Assembly: GCF_027942865.1 (NCBI RefSeq)
Contig: NC_134523.1
Location: 386,116 to 450,115 of the forward strand
Direction: 5' to 3'
DNA: 64,000 nt
Source of the DNA: Odontesthes bonariensis
Lineage: Eukaryota > Chordata > Actinopteri > Atheriniformes > Atherinopsidae
Made by a program: the position numbers and the translations under genes. The notes under the pieces are model-generated. The model worked only from the letters and a program-made list of their open reading frames with translations. It was not told the origin of the DNA and did not search any database. Each line of letters begins with the position of its first letter. Within the stretch, counting starts at the first letter, position 1. Below, one piece after another: positions 54,640 to 64,000 of the stretch.

Positions 54640-55410
54640 TCCTTCAACAGATTTATATTTTATATGTGCATCATGTGCAAATATGGAGCATTAAAGTGCA
54701 CAAAGCTAAATAGAATAGAAAAATACTTTATTCATCCCCCAATGGGGGAAATTCAAATTAGTCAAGTAGCTAATAAATAAATAAATCAATAAAAATAATA
54801 ATAAATATAATTATAAGAAAATACAGAATATAAGAAGTATTCAAAATTAGAAAAAAATTTCTGAAGAATTTTTGATGGGTGCCAATCTACTATCAACAAA
54901 CCCTTTAGTTCAGTTAAAGTTGTGAGTTTCCCGTCACATATAAACTTTGAATGAGGTCTCTGTGATGTCGTATTGCTGAGTTATGACAACTCCAAAAGTT
55001 TTTGGCATTTTTGTCTCGTTAAGTGCTTTTCAATCGATTTTCCCATTCCCAAAACGTATTCAAAATGATGATAAATAAGTAAACAAAACGAGTGTGAATT
55101 TAAACAAAATAAATTCAAAAAATACTTTTTTTTAGTTTTGTGTTTAAACTTACAGTGAATGAGAAAAAAACTACAAAAATGAAGCAGGTGTTTTCAAAAT
55201 GACTAAAAAAAAGTCTCAAACTTTACCCACAGTTGGTAAATCTTCCGTTCATGTTGGTGCAGGTCAGTTGGTGCAGTTGTCATGGCAACGAGAACACAGG
55301 GTCTGATTTGAGATGAGGTTTGTGTTTAATTTCTTAAAGACTACAGGACTTTTTGAAAGGATTTAGTTTTTTTTAATTTAGTGAATTGTTTATTTATTTG
55401 TCTATTTTCT

Positions 55411-55439
<29 letters not shown>
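54640..55439. other. A/T-rich, no gene; dispersed-repeat remnant near 54715
   Basis: The stretch tactttattcatcccccaat is the recognisable piece of a fish dispersed repeat (relatives near 56460 and 56670). The rest is A/T-rich and unassigned. Confidence 0.45.
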
Positions 55440-55443
<4 letters not shown>

Positions 55444-55663
55444 CTCCTTCGTCAACGCTCCACACCCGCAGTTACATAATTGTACCGTTGGTGGCGGTAA
55501 TGCAACATTACGGATGCTAACCGCCAATAAATTACAAGAAGAAGAAGAAGAAGATGAGGTCCCATCGCGAGACTTGGGCGCCATCTGCCGGTGGACTGGG
55601 GGCAGCGGGTCCGTGATTACGCCACCCGCCGCCACCGCTGTTGTTTCCAGAGCTCCATCCATC
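55440..55663 (+). promoter_or_regulatory. meaf6 upstream region and 5' UTR
   Basis: The distal part (ggtggcggtaatgcaaca ... (AAG)n) looks like a dispersed repeat tail. From about 55560 the sequence is GC-rich up to the start codon at 55664. No TATA box is evident, as expected for a housekeeping promoter. Confidence 0.4.
55577..55591 (-). promoter_or_regulatory. CTCF-like motif at the meaf6 promoter
   Basis: The minus strand reads CCGGCAGATGGCGCC, close to the CTCF core. Prediction only. Confidence 0.35.
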
Positions 55664-62903
<7,240 letters not shown>

Positions 62904-62917
62904 AGCCGTCTGCAGGA

Positions 62918-63412
62918 CCTGAGCACACACCTGGACTCTCACACCTGGACTCTCACACCTGGACTCTCACACCTGGACTCTCACACACCTGGACTCACAC
63001 CTGGACTCTCACCTGGACTCTCACACCTGGACTCTCACACCTGGACTCACACACACCTGGACTCTCACACCTGGACTCACACACACCTGGACACACACAC
63101 ACACACCTGGACACACACACACACACCTGGACTCTCACACACCTGGACTCTCACACACCTGGACTCTCACACACCTGGACTCACACACACCTGGACTCTC
63201 ACACACCTGGACTCACACACACCTGGACTCTCACACACCTGGACTCTCACACACCTGGACTCTCACACACCTGGACTCTCACACACCTGGACTCTCACAC
63301 ACACCTGGACTCTCACACACACCTGGACTCTCACACACCTGGACTCTCACACACCTGGACTCTCACACACCTGGACTCTCACACACCTGGACTCTCACAC
63401 ACCTGGACACAC
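62918..63412. repeat. CACACCTGGACT minisatellite in meaf6 3' UTR
   Basis: Units of 12-20 bp built from cacacctggactctca with variable (CA)n spacers. It occupies most of the first 500 nt after the stop. Confidence 0.93.
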
Positions 63413-63538
63413 ACCTTTCTGGACTTGATGAACTTTGTTTCTGTTCTCCGCGTCTCAGCCTGTTCTGCGTATTGTGGGAACATTGCCCACCGGTCCTGGT
63501 TCTGATTCTGACCGGTTACAGTAGAACATCGGCGCTGC

Positions 63539-63627
63539 ACGCTCCCCGATTGGTCGGACCTCCAGCGATGCTCCCTGATTGGTCGGACCTCCAGCGATGC
63601 TCCCTGATTGGCCGGACCTCCAGCGAC
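63539..63627. repeat. 29-bp tandem triplication in meaf6 3' UTR
   Basis: Three units contain gattggtcggacctccagcg. Each has an ATTGG (inverted CCAAT) core. Confidence 0.9.
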
Positions 63628-63750
63628 ACACATCTTTGTATAGTGTTAAAAAAAAGAACTGTATTTATTGTGTAGCTGATTTTCATGTTTCCCATTAAGC
63701 ATCACAGCGGTATGAGCCTGATTCTTTTATGTTTTATTTTACAGAAAACT

Positions 63751-63756
63751 AATAAA
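63751..63756 (+). terminator. meaf6 polyadenylation signal
   Basis: AATAAA followed about 20 nt later by a GT/T-rich stretch (gttgtgtttttcttc). Gives a 3' UTR of about 870 nt. Confidence 0.75.
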
Positions 63757-63965
63757 ATGTCTGACATGTCACAGTTGTGTTTTTCTTCTGTCGCTCACCG
63801 AACCGTCTCAGCGTTCCCACACTCGCTCCATAAACAGCTCTGATGCAGAAAAGCTCTTTTTTTTAAATAAAAACTCTTCAGATATGGTCAGTGTTTACTT
63901 TGTTTGGTCAGTAATCAGGAGCAGGAACAACAAGGCTTTAGGCTACATGCAGCAGCACATGTTTA

Positions 63966-63980
63966 CCACCAGAGGGCGCC
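63966..63980 (+). promoter_or_regulatory. CTCF-like motif beyond the meaf6 3' end
   Basis: CCACCAGAGGGCGCC matches the CTCF core closely. It lies about 200 bp past the predicted cleavage site. Prediction only. Confidence 0.45.
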
Positions 63981-64000
63981 AAAGGAGACACTTAAAGGGA

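Overview
The window reads as teleost fish nuclear DNA. It carries fish-typical non-LTR elements (L2, Rex1, Rex3/RTE and L1 types), many hAT and PIF/Harbinger miniature elements, a tRNA-derived SINE, BEL/Pao LTR-element debris and spliced vertebrate genes. By my tally about 11-12 kb (roughly 18%) is tandem repeat, and most of the rest is mobile-element DNA, often nested.

Layout. 1-9 kb: L2 fragment, a hAT-like element with a BED zinc-finger ORF and a 2.2-kb minisatellite, another hAT element with 8-bp target duplications, a Harbinger MITE and an L1 3' end. 9-20 kb: LINE 3' end with two minisatellites, more tandem arrays, one candidate first exon of an unidentified gene (minus strand, ~12.9 kb) and a 2.8-kb array of 23-bp units. 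22-34 kb: BEL/Pao LTR and gag remnants, a large inverted repeat, an intact single-exon hmga1 retrocopy, and a broken L1 with a preserved 5' end. Much of this (25.3-33.6 kb) lies between two 89-bp direct repeats. 34.7-36.1 kb: a Harbinger element inserted inside its own sibling. 36.5-38.7 kb: a Rex1/L2-like chimera interrupted by a MITE. 39.7-41.2 kb: a processed stk17b (DRAK2) pseudogene with a 16-bp target duplication. 41.8-45 kb: a second gag remnant, a C2H2 zinc-finger ORF and a SINE. 45.2-50.1 kb: separated exons of a sperm-tail PG-rich repeat gene (stpg1-like, minus), with MITE, 7-bp-repeat and L2 sequence between them. 50.2-54.6 kb: an L2-like LINE interrupted by an orphan poly(A)-like insert and by a nearly intact Rex3/RTE element. 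55.7-63.8 kb: the one apparently complete host gene, meaf6 (plus strand, eight coding exons).

How it fits together. meaf6 is a histone acetyltransferase-complex subunit and should be functional; its introns and 3' UTR absorb several repeats. stpg1 looks gutted. The hmga1 and stk17b retrocopies are expected by-products of L1 activity, and L1 sequence is present. Several minisatellites sit inside mobile elements, which suggests that elements here seed tandem arrays.
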